From Colivicinus sp963607765 (GTDB lineage Bacteria; Bacillota_I; Bacilli_A; Erysipelotrichales; Erysipelotrichaceae): a stretch of 48,236 bases of DNA. The notes beneath the pieces are model-generated. The model searched no databases. It was not told the origin of the DNA and saw only the letters and a program-made list of their open reading frames with translations. Position 1 is the stretch's first letter; the number at the start of each line of letters is the position of its first letter. This document shows positions 1-8,782 of this stretch, piece by piece. The position numbers and the translations under genes are program-made. The stretch spans positions 1 through 48,236 of the forward strand of contig CAVDDT010000030.1 of the NCBI GenBank assembly GCA_963607765.1. The letters run 5' to 3'.

Positions 1-696
1 TTTCATTTCATCCAAAACAGTTACGTCGGAAGGATCTAAAGCATAATCATGTCTGTTACTTGTTCTTTCAAAGTTTGAGGCATTAGTGCCAACAAATGGC
101 CTAGCAATAATTCTTCCAACCATCCATTCAGGCTTTGATGAACATAAATCTCTAGCTATTTGACATACTCTATAGATTTCATCTAAACCAAATAATTCTT
201 CATGAGCTGCAATTTGTAAAACAGAATCAGCTGATGTATAAACAATCATTTCCTTGGTTTGAAGTTGTCTTTCACCTAATTCTTTGATAATTTCAGTACC
301 GGAAGCTGCTTTATTGCCAATAAATTTATGACCAGTGCGCTTTTCTAATTCATCAAGTAAATCCTTAGGGAAACCAGTATCAGTAAAAGTTACAGCTGGT
401 TTTGTGGTTAGAACACCCATAATTTCCCAGTGTCCCGTCATTGTATCTTTGCCAACTGAAGATTCCTTTAATTTTAAATAATAAGCGGTTGGATTATCAA
501 CACTAGGATTGCCTTTAACTTCAGTTAAATTACAAAGGCCCATCTTTTGAAGATTAGGAATCTTATAAATACCATTTGTAGCTTCAAAAATATGTCCTAA
601 GGTATTAGCCCCTTCATCACCATAGTCCTTTGATTTTTCTTCGTAACCTGCACCAAGAGAATCAATAACAATCACAAATACACGTTTATTTTCCAT
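1..696 (-). CDS. deoB: Phosphopentomutase (3'-truncated by window edge)
   Basis: Interconverts ribose-1-phosphate or deoxyribose-1-phosphate and the 5-phosphates in nucleoside salvage; cytoplasmic, Mn-dependent, alkaline-phosphatase superfamily. The first 232 codons are present; the C-terminus lies beyond base 1. The N-terminus reads MENKRVFVIVIDSLGAG, carrying the metal-binding Asp (VIDS). KDTMTGHWE near residues 84-92 is the phosphorylated-Thr signature of the family. The start follows a very strong AAAGGAGG site, so it is secure even though it lies inside the last codons of xerD (11-base overlap). The xerD-deoB order is the same as Bacillus ripX-drm, where a purine nucleoside phosphorylase usually follows. 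Confidence 0.95.
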   Translation of the reverse strand, partial: MENKRVFVIVIDSLGAGYEEKSKDYGDEGANTLGHIFEATNGIYKIPNLQKMGLCNLTEVKGNPSVDNPTAYYLKLKESSVGKDTMTGHWEIMGVLTTKPAVTFTDTGFPKDLLDELEKRTGHKFIGNKAASGTEIIKELGERQLQTKEMIVYTSADSVLQIAAHEELFGLDEIYRVCQIARDLCSSKPEWMVGRIIARPFVGTNASNFERTSNRHDYALDPSDVTVLDEMK

Positions 697-1582
697 TTTT
701 TCCTCCTTTAGCCATTGGATGATATTTCAAATAAGAACTCTTTAAATGTTTATTATTAACATGTGTATAGATTTCTGTAGTTGAAATATTACTATGACCT
801 AATAATTCCTGTATACTTCTAAGATCCGCACCCTCTTCAAGCAAATGCGTTGCATATGAATGTCTTAACTTATGTGGCGTAATATTTTTGTTAATGCCTA
901 CATTTTCTTTAGCATCCTTAATCATTTTTTCAACATAGCGAGGATAGATCTTATTACCTAAATGATTTATAAAGAAGTAGTTACCCTTCTTGTACCATAA
1001 TGTTCGCACATTAAAATAGTACTCTTTTATTATACTTAAAGTTAACGAAGGAATTGGAATTACTCTCTCCTTATTTCCTTTTCCAAGTACTTTGACGAAA
1101 CCATCATTTAAATTAACCTGGCTCAATGTTAGATTACAACATTCACTAACCCTTAAGCCTAAGCCATATATCGTTTCTAAAATTGCATGTTTAAAAATAT
1201 CTTCTGGAGTATCGCTAAATTGATCCATTAACTTAGTAACTTCATCCTTTGTACAATAGACAGGAAGCCTCTTCTTGTTTTTTCTAACTTCAATAAAATA
1301 AGTTGGATCAGCAAAGTTATATCTAAAAGATAAAAAATGATGAAAATTTCTAATCGAAGTTTTAATACGATTACTTGAAGAACTTGCATATATGTTGTTT
1401 AAACTTGAAACAAACTCATCTAGGTCAGTGTCTTTAACTTTATCGATATCATCAATATATTTTTTCTTTAAATAATCTTTATATAAAGATAAATCATGAC
1501 TATAAGCTTTAATGGTTAACTCGCTTTTTCCCTCTCTTTGAATATCTTTTAAATATTCGTTGATTGCTGAATTAACTTTCAT
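686..1582 (-). CDS. xerD: Tyrosine recombinase XerD
   Basis: Site-specific recombinase that resolves chromosome dimers at dif with a XerC partner. The 298-residue length is typical. The N-terminal SAM-like core-binding domain covers about residues 1-90. The catalytic domain carries Arg144 (LGLRVSE), Lys168, His237 and Arg240 (HKLRH), His263 (LGHSN) and nucleophile Tyr272 (EIYTHV). XerD is chosen over XerC because the gene directly precedes deoB, as in Bacillus; sequence alone does not separate the two. Its ATG overlaps the recN stop (TAATG), so translation is probably coupled. No phage or integron genes surround it, so it is the housekeeping enzyme. Confidence 0.9.
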   Translation of the reverse strand: MKVNSAINEYLKDIQREGKSELTIKAYSHDLSLYKDYLKKKYIDDIDKVKDTDLDEFVSSLNNIYASSSSNRIKTSIRNFHHFLSFRYNFADPTYFIEVRKNKKRLPVYCTKDEVTKLMDQFSDTPEDIFKHAILETIYGLGLRVSECCNLTLSQVNLNDGFVKVLGKGNKERVIPIPSLTLSIIKEYYFNVRTLWYKKGNYFFINHLGNKIYPRYVEKMIKDAKENVGINKNITPHKLRHSYATHLLEEGADLRSIQELLGHSNISTTEIYTHVNNKHLKSSYLKYHPMAKGGKNGK

Positions 1583-3231
1583 TATTTAACAACCTTTTGT
1601 GCATTTTCATATAAATCATTAGCTGTTTTAAGTGCATTTTCATTTACAAGTGTGCTTGAAATACTTGCCAACTCATGAATGATTTCATCGTGACTTAATT
1701 GCTTAATTTTAGTTGCGGTTTGATTATTATCATCTTCTTTATAAATATAGAAATGAGCTTTTGCACAAGCTGCGACAGGAGCTAAATGAGTAATGCACAA
1801 CACTTGGCAATTCTTAGCGATTTTCGCAATCTTTTCGCCCATCAATAGCGCAACTTTGCCACTTACACCGGTATCAATTTCGTCAAGTATCAACAAATCT
1901 GTTTTTGACACTTTAGAAAATGCAACTTTTAAAGCTAACATTAATCTTGAAATTTCACCACCAGATGCAGCATTCTTTAAAGGCTTCAAACTTTCTCCCT
2001 TATTCATAGAAACATAGAATTCAACATCATCCATGCCATTGCTATTTAATTCACACTCATTAATTTGAATATTAAAGACACAATTATTTAATAGTAAATC
2101 TTTAACTTCATTCATGATTTCATTTTCTAATTGCTTTGCTCTGCCTTTTCTATTATTGCTTATTTTTAAAGCTAGATTGTAAGCATTTTTATAGGCCGAA
2201 TCAACTTCTTTTTGCTTTTCGGCTAAAACTATATCACGGTCATTAAAAAGTGCAATCTTAGCCTTTAAATCGTCTTTTAATTTAACGAGTCCTTCAACAT
2301 CTGTTTTATGCTTTCTTTTAAGCTTTGCATAAATAAATAAACGCTCTTCGATTTTATCTAGGTTTAAATCTTCATTATTAAACTCATTAAGAATGTTCTT
2401 AAGCTCATCAATCTTATCTTCTAAAGAGTAATACAAAGAATCAATATCATCTTTAATTTTTGAAATACGATCATCGTTAATTGAAAGAGAGTTAATTAAA
2501 TTGTAAAAATGTTCTTTTAAACCAGAATCTTCATCATAAATTGAAATAGCAGTATTTAAAACATTTAAATACTTCTCGCTTTCCTTTAAACGTTTTTCTA
2601 AAGACTCTAATTTTTCTTCTTCATTCAAAGACAAATTCGCATTATTTAATTCATCATAATCAAACTTATAAAACTCAATTTCTCTTTCATTGTATGTGTT
2701 GTTTAAAAGCTCATCATATTCTTTTTTAACATCTAAATACTTCTTATACAATGAATGATATTCATCTAATAAATCGCCATTTGAAGCATATTTATCTAAC
2801 AAATCTAATTGATTAGCTTTCACAAACAAGTATTGAGAATCCTTTTGTGAATGAATATCAACATACTTACTTAAAAGCTCACTTAAATAATTTAATGTAA
2901 CTGAAGATTGATTAATCTTAATCGAATTTTTATTATCCCTAGATATAACTCTTTTAACAATCAAATCATCGTCATATTCAATATCATTGTCATCTAATTC
3001 TTTTTTTAAATCTGGATCATCGATTGAAAAAACGCCCTCAATAATCGCTTTATCGCTGCCCTCTTTTATCAACGAAGAATCACTTCTTCCCTTAAGTAAT
3101 AATGTTAAAGCACCAACAATAATTGATTTGCCAGCTCCCGTTTCTCCTGTAAACACATTAAAACCATCTTCAAATTCAATTGAAAGATCATTGATGATAG
3201 CGTAATTTTTAATTCTTAAACTCTTTAACAT
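1582..3231 (-). CDS. recN: DNA repair protein RecN
   Basis: SMC-like ATPase that acts early at double-strand breaks and helps gather DNA ends for RecA. The Walker A motif GETGAGKS is at residues 29-36. A long charged coiled-coil region fills about residues 150-370. The C-terminal head has the ABC-type signature region (AASGGEISRLMLAL) and Walker B LLILDEIDTGVSG. The length of 549 aa is normal. Seven bases overlap dxs upstream and one base overlaps xerD downstream. In Bacillus, tlyA-like and argR genes sit between dxs and recN; both are absent here. Confidence 0.95.
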   Translation of the reverse strand: MLKSLRIKNYAIINDLSIEFEDGFNVFTGETGAGKSIIVGALTLLLKGRSDSSLIKEGSDKAIIEGVFSIDDPDLKKELDDNDIEYDDDLIVKRVISRDNKNSIKINQSSVTLNYLSELLSKYVDIHSQKDSQYLFVKANQLDLLDKYASNGDLLDEYHSLYKKYLDVKKEYDELLNNTYNEREIEFYKFDYDELNNANLSLNEEEKLESLEKRLKESEKYLNVLNTAISIYDEDSGLKEHFYNLINSLSINDDRISKIKDDIDSLYYSLEDKIDELKNILNEFNNEDLNLDKIEERLFIYAKLKRKHKTDVEGLVKLKDDLKAKIALFNDRDIVLAEKQKEVDSAYKNAYNLALKISNNRKGRAKQLENEIMNEVKDLLLNNCVFNIQINECELNSNGMDDVEFYVSMNKGESLKPLKNAASGGEISRLMLALKVAFSKVSKTDLLILDEIDTGVSGKVALLMGEKIAKIAKNCQVLCITHLAPVAACAKAHFYIYKEDDNNQTATKIKQLSHDEIIHELASISSTLVNENALKTANDLYENAQKVVK

Positions 3232-5084
3232 TTTTCTAAAATAAATTTATATAAACTCTTTAAATCTAGATTTAAGCTTTCTTTTACTTTTAAGACGTCT
3301 CCATGTTTAACATACATATCATCTATACCCAGTATATATAATGGGCAATTAACATTGTTCTTGTTTAAAACCTCAAGAATTTCATCGCCTAAACCACCCT
3401 TTAAAATATCACAAGTATAAACAAAAATTGGCTTGTTTTCTCTTGCGGTTTCAAGAAGCATTTTCTCATCAATTGGTTTAATAAATCTTGCGTTTATAAG
3501 ATTAAAATCAAAGCTATTATCTTTGATATCTTTTTCAATCTTGCAAACATCATTGCCATAAGTGATGATTGTTGCCCTTGCACTATTATTATTAATAATT
3601 TTTTGCCACTTTCCTACACTAATTTCCTCAAATTCATTATTTTTATATTGAATTGAGCCGCGTGGATATCTTATCGCGAATGGGAAAGCTGTTTTAAAGG
3701 CTAAATTTAAAAGATTTTCAATTTCACTACTATCTTTACCCTCAGCTATTATCATGTTAGGAAGAGGCCTCAAAAAGCTTATATCGAAGACACCTTGATG
3801 AGAATCACCATCTTCGCCTATGATGCTACATCTATCGATACCGAAAACAACAGGCAGATTCATACGGCATACATCATGATTCATTTGATCATATGCTCTT
3901 TGTAAGAAACTAGAATAAATAGATACAAATGGTTTTAGCCCATTCAAAGCCATGCCACAAGCAAAAGTTATTGCGTGATCTTCCGCTATGCCACAATCAA
4001 ACGCTCTACTTGGATATTTTGCAAAAATATCATTTAAACAAGAACCCGATATCATAGCGGGAGTTATTGCGACAACTTTGTCATCATTGTCCATTTGTTT
4101 TAAGACATAATCTGCCACAATTCTTGAATAAGTTTTATATCCTTCTGGAACACTATTAAGCATTTTGCCAGTAGCTAAATCAAACTTGCCAACTCCATGC
4201 CACTTACCAGATTTATCTTCTTCTGCAAATTTATAGCCTTTACCTTTTTTAGTAACGACATGAACAACCACCGGGCCATCTTTTGACTTAGCCGCATTAA
4301 ACGCATGGATTAAGTCTTCAATGTTGTGTCCATCAACGGGGCCCAAATAATCTACATTAAATCCCTCAAAAATGCCAGAATCAATAACTTTATCCTTAAC
4401 GGAATTCTTAATTCTCTTAATTAGTTCAATTAAATTGGTACCATTCTTTTTAGTATTTAAAAAAGATTTTATATTTCCTTTGATTTGAATATATTCACTA
4501 TTACTTCTAAGATTAGCAAAGCCCATACTTAAAGCACCGACATTCTTAGAAATAGACATATTATTATCATTAAAAACAATGATTACACGAGACTTTAAAT
4601 CACCCATTTGGTTAAGTGCTTCTAAAGACAACCCCGATTGTAAAGCACCATCACCAACAATTGGAATCACATGGTAATCTTCATGTTTAAGATCTCTTGC
4701 CACAGCCATGCCTAAAGCGGTAGATAAAGCGGTGCTTGAATGCCCTGCCTCAAAACAATCGTACTTGCTTTCTGATCTTCTTTGAAAGCCACTAATGCCA
4801 CCAAATTGTCTAAGCGTACTAAAATCTTTAGCTCGACCAGTAAGAATTTTATGAATATAAGATTGATGGCCAACATCAAATAAAAACTTATCCTTTTCTG
4901 GATCAAAACAATAATGCAAGGCAATTGTTAATTCAACAACACCTAAATTACTAGATAAATGACCTCCTGTTTTTGAAACACTTTCAAGCAAAAAAGAACG
5001 AATGTCTTTCGCTAAATCGTTTAATTGCTCCTTATTTAAAGTTTTTATAAATGTAGAATCTTCAATATTCTTTATATCCATCAT
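3225..5084 (-). CDS. dxs: 1-deoxy-D-xylulose-5-phosphate synthase
   Basis: Thiamine-diphosphate enzyme that condenses pyruvate and glyceraldehyde-3-phosphate, the entry step of the MEP isoprenoid pathway. The 619 aa contain an N-terminal TPP domain with FDVGHQS (residues 69-75), GDGALQSG (144-151) and the Mg-binding FNDNNMSIS (171-179). The transketolase-type pyrimidine domain has CGIAEDHAITFACGMA, followed by a C-terminal transketolase domain. The start is ATGATG; the first ATG overlaps the ispA stop as ATGA. Adjacency to ispA links precursor synthesis to prenyl chain elongation. Other MEP genes are not in this window. Confidence 0.96.
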   Translation of the reverse strand: MMDIKNIEDSTFIKTLNKEQLNDLAKDIRSFLLESVSKTGGHLSSNLGVVELTIALHYCFDPEKDKFLFDVGHQSYIHKILTGRAKDFSTLRQFGGISGFQRRSESKYDCFEAGHSSTALSTALGMAVARDLKHEDYHVIPIVGDGALQSGLSLEALNQMGDLKSRVIIVFNDNNMSISKNVGALSMGFANLRSNSEYIQIKGNIKSFLNTKKNGTNLIELIKRIKNSVKDKVIDSGIFEGFNVDYLGPVDGHNIEDLIHAFNAAKSKDGPVVVHVVTKKGKGYKFAEEDKSGKWHGVGKFDLATGKMLNSVPEGYKTYSRIVADYVLKQMDNDDKVVAITPAMISGSCLNDIFAKYPSRAFDCGIAEDHAITFACGMALNGLKPFVSIYSSFLQRAYDQMNHDVCRMNLPVVFGIDRCSIIGEDGDSHQGVFDISFLRPLPNMIIAEGKDSSEIENLLNLAFKTAFPFAIRYPRGSIQYKNNEFEEISVGKWQKIINNNSARATIITYGNDVCKIEKDIKDNSFDFNLINARFIKPIDEKMLLETARENKPIFVYTCDILKGGLGDEILEVLNKNNVNCPLYILGIDDMYVKHGDVLKVKESLNLDLKSLYKFILEKC

Positions 5085-5908
5085 CGATTTTTTATTCTAT
5101 CAACTATCTCTATTATATACTTTGTGTCAAAACTTGCACCCCTTAAGTAATCATACAAGTCATCAAAAAGATAATCTATATATTCCTTAAGTTCATTTAC
5201 ATTCTTAAAACTTAAGGCGGTTAATTTATCATTTCTAATATCAGAATTTGTTTTTCCTGTTTCAGCTTGTGTTTTAATCACATCGAATAAATCATCTTGA
5301 TTTTGAAAAACAATGCCAAGCTTGCTACCTAATGTTTCAAAATACTCATATTCATTCTTTCTTGCAAGAAACATTGCCGCAAGACAAGCAAACTTAAATA
5401 AACCACTTGTTTTATTGTCTTGGATTTCTCTTAATTTCTCTGCAGTCAAATGATGCTCGTTATCACTAGTCACATCAAGAAGCTGGCCATATATCATTCC
5501 ATCAAGTCCTGCATATTTTGCCAAAGCGGTAATAAGATTTATCTTAATGTCAGGGGCTAAATCGGCCTCACTGATTTTAGAGAAACTATGAGTAAGAAGT
5601 GCATCGCCTGTAAGAATAGCGATATCTTCTCTATATTTCTTATGACAAGATAATTTGCCTCGGCGGTAATCATCGTTATCCATGCCTGGCAAATCATCAT
5701 GAATCAAAGAATATGTTTGAATATATTCAAGGCCACATGCCGCAGGATAAGCACATTCTTCATCAAGTCCAAAGCCCTTAACAATCGCAAACATAATATT
5801 TGGACGAAATCTCTTCCCTCCCTCAAGACAATATTTCATTGCCTCTTTTATTACATTATCCTGATACTCATCTAAAGAGCTAAATAAATATTCTTCAAAA
5901 TTACTCAT
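5081..5908 (-). CDS. ispA: Farnesyl/geranyl diphosphate synthase
   Basis: All-trans short-chain prenyltransferase making geranyl and farnesyl diphosphate from DMAPP and IPP, used for undecaprenyl and quinone precursors. The first Asp-rich motif DDLPGMD is at residues 71-77 and the second, DDLFD, at 205-209. GGKRFRP near residue 30 is the diphosphate-binding loop. The length of 275 aa is slightly shorter than typical (about 290-300). The start follows AAGGAA and overlaps xseB by 8 bases. The second motif ends LFD where many homologues have ILD, a conservative change. Confidence 0.93.
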   Translation of the reverse strand: MSNFEEYLFSSLDEYQDNVIKEAMKYCLEGGKRFRPNIMFAIVKGFGLDEECAYPAACGLEYIQTYSLIHDDLPGMDNDDYRRGKLSCHKKYREDIAILTGDALLTHSFSKISEADLAPDIKINLITALAKYAGLDGMIYGQLLDVTSDNEHHLTAEKLREIQDNKTSGLFKFACLAAMFLARKNEYEYFETLGSKLGIVFQNQDDLFDVIKTQAETGKTNSDIRNDKLTALSFKNVNELKEYIDYLFDDLYDYLRGASFDTKYIIEIVDRIKNR

Positions 5909-6098
5909 GATTATTTTCCTTGCTTATATCATCAATCTTCTTTTCATAACTTGTAAGCTGTTGTTTTAATTCGTCTGAAAGCTTTAAGCCTTCCTCATAT
6001 AACTTAACACTAGTATCTAGATCAGTATTATCATCATCTAATTTATTCACTATATCAGCTAATCTATTCATCTTATCTTCAAACTTTTCTTTTGCCAT
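5901..6098 (-). CDS. xseB: Exodeoxyribonuclease VII small subunit
   Basis: Small subunit of exonuclease VII; several copies bind each XseA and support degradation of single-stranded DNA to oligonucleotides. The 65-residue protein is mostly helical and charged, with the family pattern of FEDKMNRLADIV followed by a LYEEGLKLSDEL helix. A GGAGTAAT site precedes the ATG. It lies one base downstream of the xseA stop and overlaps ispA by 8 bases. The pairing with xseA makes the call firm despite its small size. Confidence 0.92.
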   Translation of the reverse strand: MAKEKFEDKMNRLADIVNKLDDDNTDLDTSVKLYEEGLKLSDELKQQLTSYEKKIDDISKENNHE

Positions 6099-6099
6099 A

Positions 6100-7347
6100 T
6101 TACTCCTTTACAATAGAATTAATTTCTCCATCGCTTAATCTTATTTTAAGTTTATCATTATTCTTTAAATCATTCTTTGAATTAACTAATTTATCATTCT
6201 TATAAACGATTGAATATCCTCTTTTTAAGGTGCTGTCAACCGAGTATACTTTTAATAAATCTTTATAATAATTTATTTTATTAGAATAACTTAATAGTTT
6301 TTTCTTAATATTAATGTTCATCATATTTTGACTATTAGAAATATTAGAATTAATTCTTTCAATAATATGATAGAAACTAACAAGTTTTTGATTATAATAA
6401 TCAAATTTTAGCTTAGTTTTATCTAATAAATTATGTGGGTCAAGCAAATATTTACAATTAGCCAAATCATTGATCTCATCTTTATATGAAATTACTTTAT
6501 TATCTATTGAGTTGATTAGTTTTTCACGATAATTATCAATCTCTTCAATCACTTCTTCTAGCATAGGCGTGATCATTGATACGCAGGCTGTTGGAGTAGG
6601 AGAACGCAAATCGCTTACAAAATCAGTTAAAGTAAAATCCTGTTCGTGTCCTACACCATCAATAATAAAAGTTTTTAAATTATATATTGTTTTAACAAGC
6701 TGTTCATCATTGAAACAAAACAAGTCTTCAAAAGAACCACCACCTCTTGCTAGAATAATGATTTCATAATCAAGCTTGTCTACCATTAATAGTTTATCAA
6801 TAATATCTTTACTTGCCATTTCACCCTGAACAAGGCAAGGATAATAATCAACTTTGCATATTGGCCATCTATTTTTAAATTGAATTTTTATATCAGACAT
6901 AGCTGCACTATTTTCGCCACATAAAACTGCAACTTTGCTAGGATATTTAGTTGGAATTTCTTTTTTGTGTTCATCCGCAAAAAAGCCTTCTTCGTATAGT
7001 TTATTTTTAAGTTCTTCATATCTTTGATATAAGTCACCTATTCCATCTAAATTCATTGAATTTACATAAAGTTGTAACTGTCCAGATACTTCAAAAATAG
7101 ATGCATTAGCACTTAAAACGACCTTATCACCGTTTTTTGGCACAAACTTTAAAAGTCTTGCCTTAGAGGCAAACATAACACAACTAATTTGTGATTTTTC
7201 ATCTTTTAAAGTGAAATACAAATGTCCAGAACTATGATGATGAAAATTAGATAGCTCACCACTTACTTTTACACACTGTAAATTTGGATCACTATCTAAT
7301 TTGCTTTTTAAATAAGAAACAAGTGTACTAACACTTATTTTGTTCAT
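6100..7347 (-). CDS. xseA: Exodeoxyribonuclease VII large subunit
   Basis: Catalytic subunit of exonuclease VII. An N-terminal OB-fold covers about residues 1-100 (VKVSGELSNFHHHSSGHLYFTLKD). The exonuclease domain has IIILARGGGSFEDLFCFND and VGHEQDFTLTDFVSDLRSPTP, the conserved family signatures. A long coiled-coil region follows, then a short C-terminal segment beginning LKRGYSIVYK. The length of 415 aa is near the family norm. The ATG overlaps the nusB stop as ATGA. No folD lies between nusB and xseA, unlike Bacillus. Confidence 0.95.
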   Translation of the reverse strand: MNKISVSTLVSYLKSKLDSDPNLQCVKVSGELSNFHHHSSGHLYFTLKDEKSQISCVMFASKARLLKFVPKNGDKVVLSANASIFEVSGQLQLYVNSMNLDGIGDLYQRYEELKNKLYEEGFFADEHKKEIPTKYPSKVAVLCGENSAAMSDIKIQFKNRWPICKVDYYPCLVQGEMASKDIIDKLLMVDKLDYEIIILARGGGSFEDLFCFNDEQLVKTIYNLKTFIIDGVGHEQDFTLTDFVSDLRSPTPTACVSMITPMLEEVIEEIDNYREKLINSIDNKVISYKDEINDLANCKYLLDPHNLLDKTKLKFDYYNQKLVSFYHIIERINSNISNSQNMMNINIKKKLLSYSNKINYYKDLLKVYSVDSTLKRGYSIVYKNDKLVNSKNDLKNNDKLKIRLSDGEINSIVKE

Positions 7348-7709
7348 AGATTGTCTAAGACTCCGTTGATATATTTATATGACTCTTCATCAGAATAATC
7401 TTTCGCAATTCTAATTGCTTCATCAATAATAATATTTTTTGTATTTAAGTTTAAATGATACTCACACGTAGCCTCTAAAAGGATTGCTTGATCAACATAA
7501 GCTAAACGATCAAATTTCCAATGATTAAGCTTTGAATCAATCTCTTCAATATATGCATCAATATTATTATTTAAATCATTCTTAATAGAGTCAACAAAAT
7601 CATCAGTACTATCAAAATTATCAATAAAACAAGATTCTATATCTTTTTTTAATAATAAGTGCTGATAAAGAGCGACAACAATTTTTACCCTATATTCATG
7701 GCGATTCAT
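7344..7709 (-). CDS. nusB: Transcription antitermination factor NusB
   Basis: NusB binds boxA RNA with S10 and supports antitermination of rRNA operons. The 121-residue all-helical protein shows the family's N-terminal R..ALQ..Y pattern in divergent form (HEYRVKIVVALYQHLL) and the C-terminal IIDEAIRIAKDYSDEESYKYINGVLDNL. Identification rests on that C-terminus and on its position ahead of xseA. It is the first gene of the eight-gene minus-strand operon ending in deoB. There is no Shine-Dalgarno sequence, and a TATAAT box sits 7 nt upstream of the ATG, so the transcript is probably leaderless. Confidence 0.88.
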   Translation of the reverse strand: MNRHEYRVKIVVALYQHLLLKKDIESCFIDNFDSTDDFVDSIKNDLNNNIDAYIEEIDSKLNHWKFDRLAYVDQAILLEATCEYHLNLNTKNIIIDEAIRIAKDYSDEESYKYINGVLDNL

Positions 7710-7716
7710 GCATATT

Positions 7717-7722
7717 ATTATA
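7717..7722 (-). promoter_or_regulatory. -10 box of nusB operon, leaderless spacing
   Basis: Perfect TATAAT on the minus strand, 7 nt before the nusB ATG. No convincing -35 lies at 16-18 bp. The expected start point falls on or next to the A of the ATG. Only 35 bp separate this ATG from that of the divergent gene, so neither mRNA has room for a normal leader. Confidence 0.6.
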
Positions 7723-7732
7723 CACCAAGGTA

Positions 7733-7738
7733 TATAAT
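7733..7738 (+). promoter_or_regulatory. -10 box of DUF5662 gene, leaderless spacing
   Basis: Perfect TATAAT on the plus strand, 6 nt before the ATG at 7745. AAGG at 7727-7730 is too far upstream for a normal ribosome binding site. It faces away from the nusB -10 box, 10 bp apart. Confidence 0.6.
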
Positions 7739-7744
7739 TAAAAA

Positions 7745-8317
7745 ATGGAAAATAAAAGTTTTTTTAAAAGATTTTTTGGACATCTTTCAACAGTTAATAG
7801 ACATCGAAGAGAAGTAAGAAAACTTTGCTTTAAAAGTGGTCTTATTAAACAAGGACTTTTACATGACTTGTCCAAATATTCAATTGTTGAATTCTGGGCT
7901 GGTGTTAAATACTTTCAAGGGTATCGTTCACCTATTGATGCTGAAAAAGAAGATTTAGGATATTCACTTGGCTGGTTGCACCATAAAGGAAGAAATAAAC
8001 ATCACTTTGAATATTGGATTGAGAAAGATTATTCTAATGCAAAGTGGATTTGTCTTGAAATGCCATTAAATTATCTGCTTGAGGCAGCTTGTGATAAGAT
8101 TGCTGCTAGCAAAATTTATAAAAAGGATAAATATACTGATAGTAGTGCTTATGATTTTATAAATAATGGCAAAGACCAATATTTTATGGGTGAGGAAAAT
8201 CTTCGTAGGCATTTACTTCTTTTAGGATATCTAAAAGATAATGGTGAAGAAAAAGCTCTTGCTTACTACAAGAGCTTATATAAGAAATGGAAAAAAGACC
8301 ACAAATATAATATCTAG
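7745..8317 (+). CDS. DUF5662 family protein
   Basis: A 190-aa soluble protein recognised by the His-rich, all-helical pattern of the DUF5662 family: GLLHDLSKYSIVEFW near residue 40, WLHHKGRNKHHFEYW near residue 85, and a later helix with AACDKIAASKIY. The HD-like spacing of His and Asp suggests a metal-binding helical bundle, but no activity is established that I know of. It stands alone, divergent from nusB. It ends on a CTAG tetranucleotide that also ends the convergent dCMP deaminase gene, with no terminator visible between the two. Confidence 0.75.
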   Translation: MENKSFFKRFFGHLSTVNRHRREVRKLCFKSGLIKQGLLHDLSKYSIVEFWAGVKYFQGYRSPIDAEKEDLGYSLGWLHHKGRNKHHFEYWIEKDYSNAKWICLEMPLNYLLEAACDKIAASKIYKKDKYTDSSAYDFINNGKDQYFMGEENLRRHLLLLGYLKDNGEEKALAYYKSLYKKWKKDHKYNI

Positions 8318-8781
8318 TCTTCTTTTGATATTTCTAATTTAACCTTATAAGGCAACTTCTCGTATACGACCCCCGCTTTATCAAGAAGCATTTTAGAAAC
8401 AACATTATTATCACTTCCATCATATTTATCTGATTCGTAATATATTTTTTTAATACCTGATTGAATAATAGCTTTAGCACATTCGTTGCACGGAAATAAA
8501 GAAACATAAAGAATAGTATCTTTTAGGTTTCTTGGGGAATTTAAGATAGCATTAAGCTCTGCATGTACTACATACGCATACTTGGTATCTTTAAAATTGC
8601 CTTCTCTATTCCATGGCATTTCTTTATCATCACACCCTCTAGGCATTCCATTGTAGCCAATAGAAACTACTTTCTTATCGCTATCTACAATGCAAGCACC
8701 AACTTGTGTATTTGGGTCTTTACTTCTTAGTGCACTTAAATGTGCTAAGCCCATAAAATATTCATCCCATGAAATTATCAT
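8314..8781 (-). CDS. dCMP deaminase (ComEB-like)
   Basis: Zinc deaminase converting dCMP to dUMP to feed thymidylate synthesis. HAELNAIL supplies the zinc His and catalytic Glu, and PCNEC the two zinc Cys; the length of 155 aa is typical. GACIVDSDKKVVSIGYNGMP is the family N-terminal signature. It is the last gene of the TSCPD-to-deaminase minus-strand run, one base after the rhomboid stop. Cytidine-type deaminases acting on other substrates share the zinc motifs, but the N-terminal NTQVGACIV and GYNGMPRG segments favour deoxycytidylate. Confidence 0.88.
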   Translation of the reverse strand: MIISWDEYFMGLAHLSALRSKDPNTQVGACIVDSDKKVVSIGYNGMPRGCDDKEMPWNREGNFKDTKYAYVVHAELNAILNSPRNLKDTILYVSLFPCNECAKAIIQSGIKKIYYESDKYDGSDNNVVSKMLLDKAGVVYEKLPYKVKLEISKED

Positions 8782-8782
8782 T

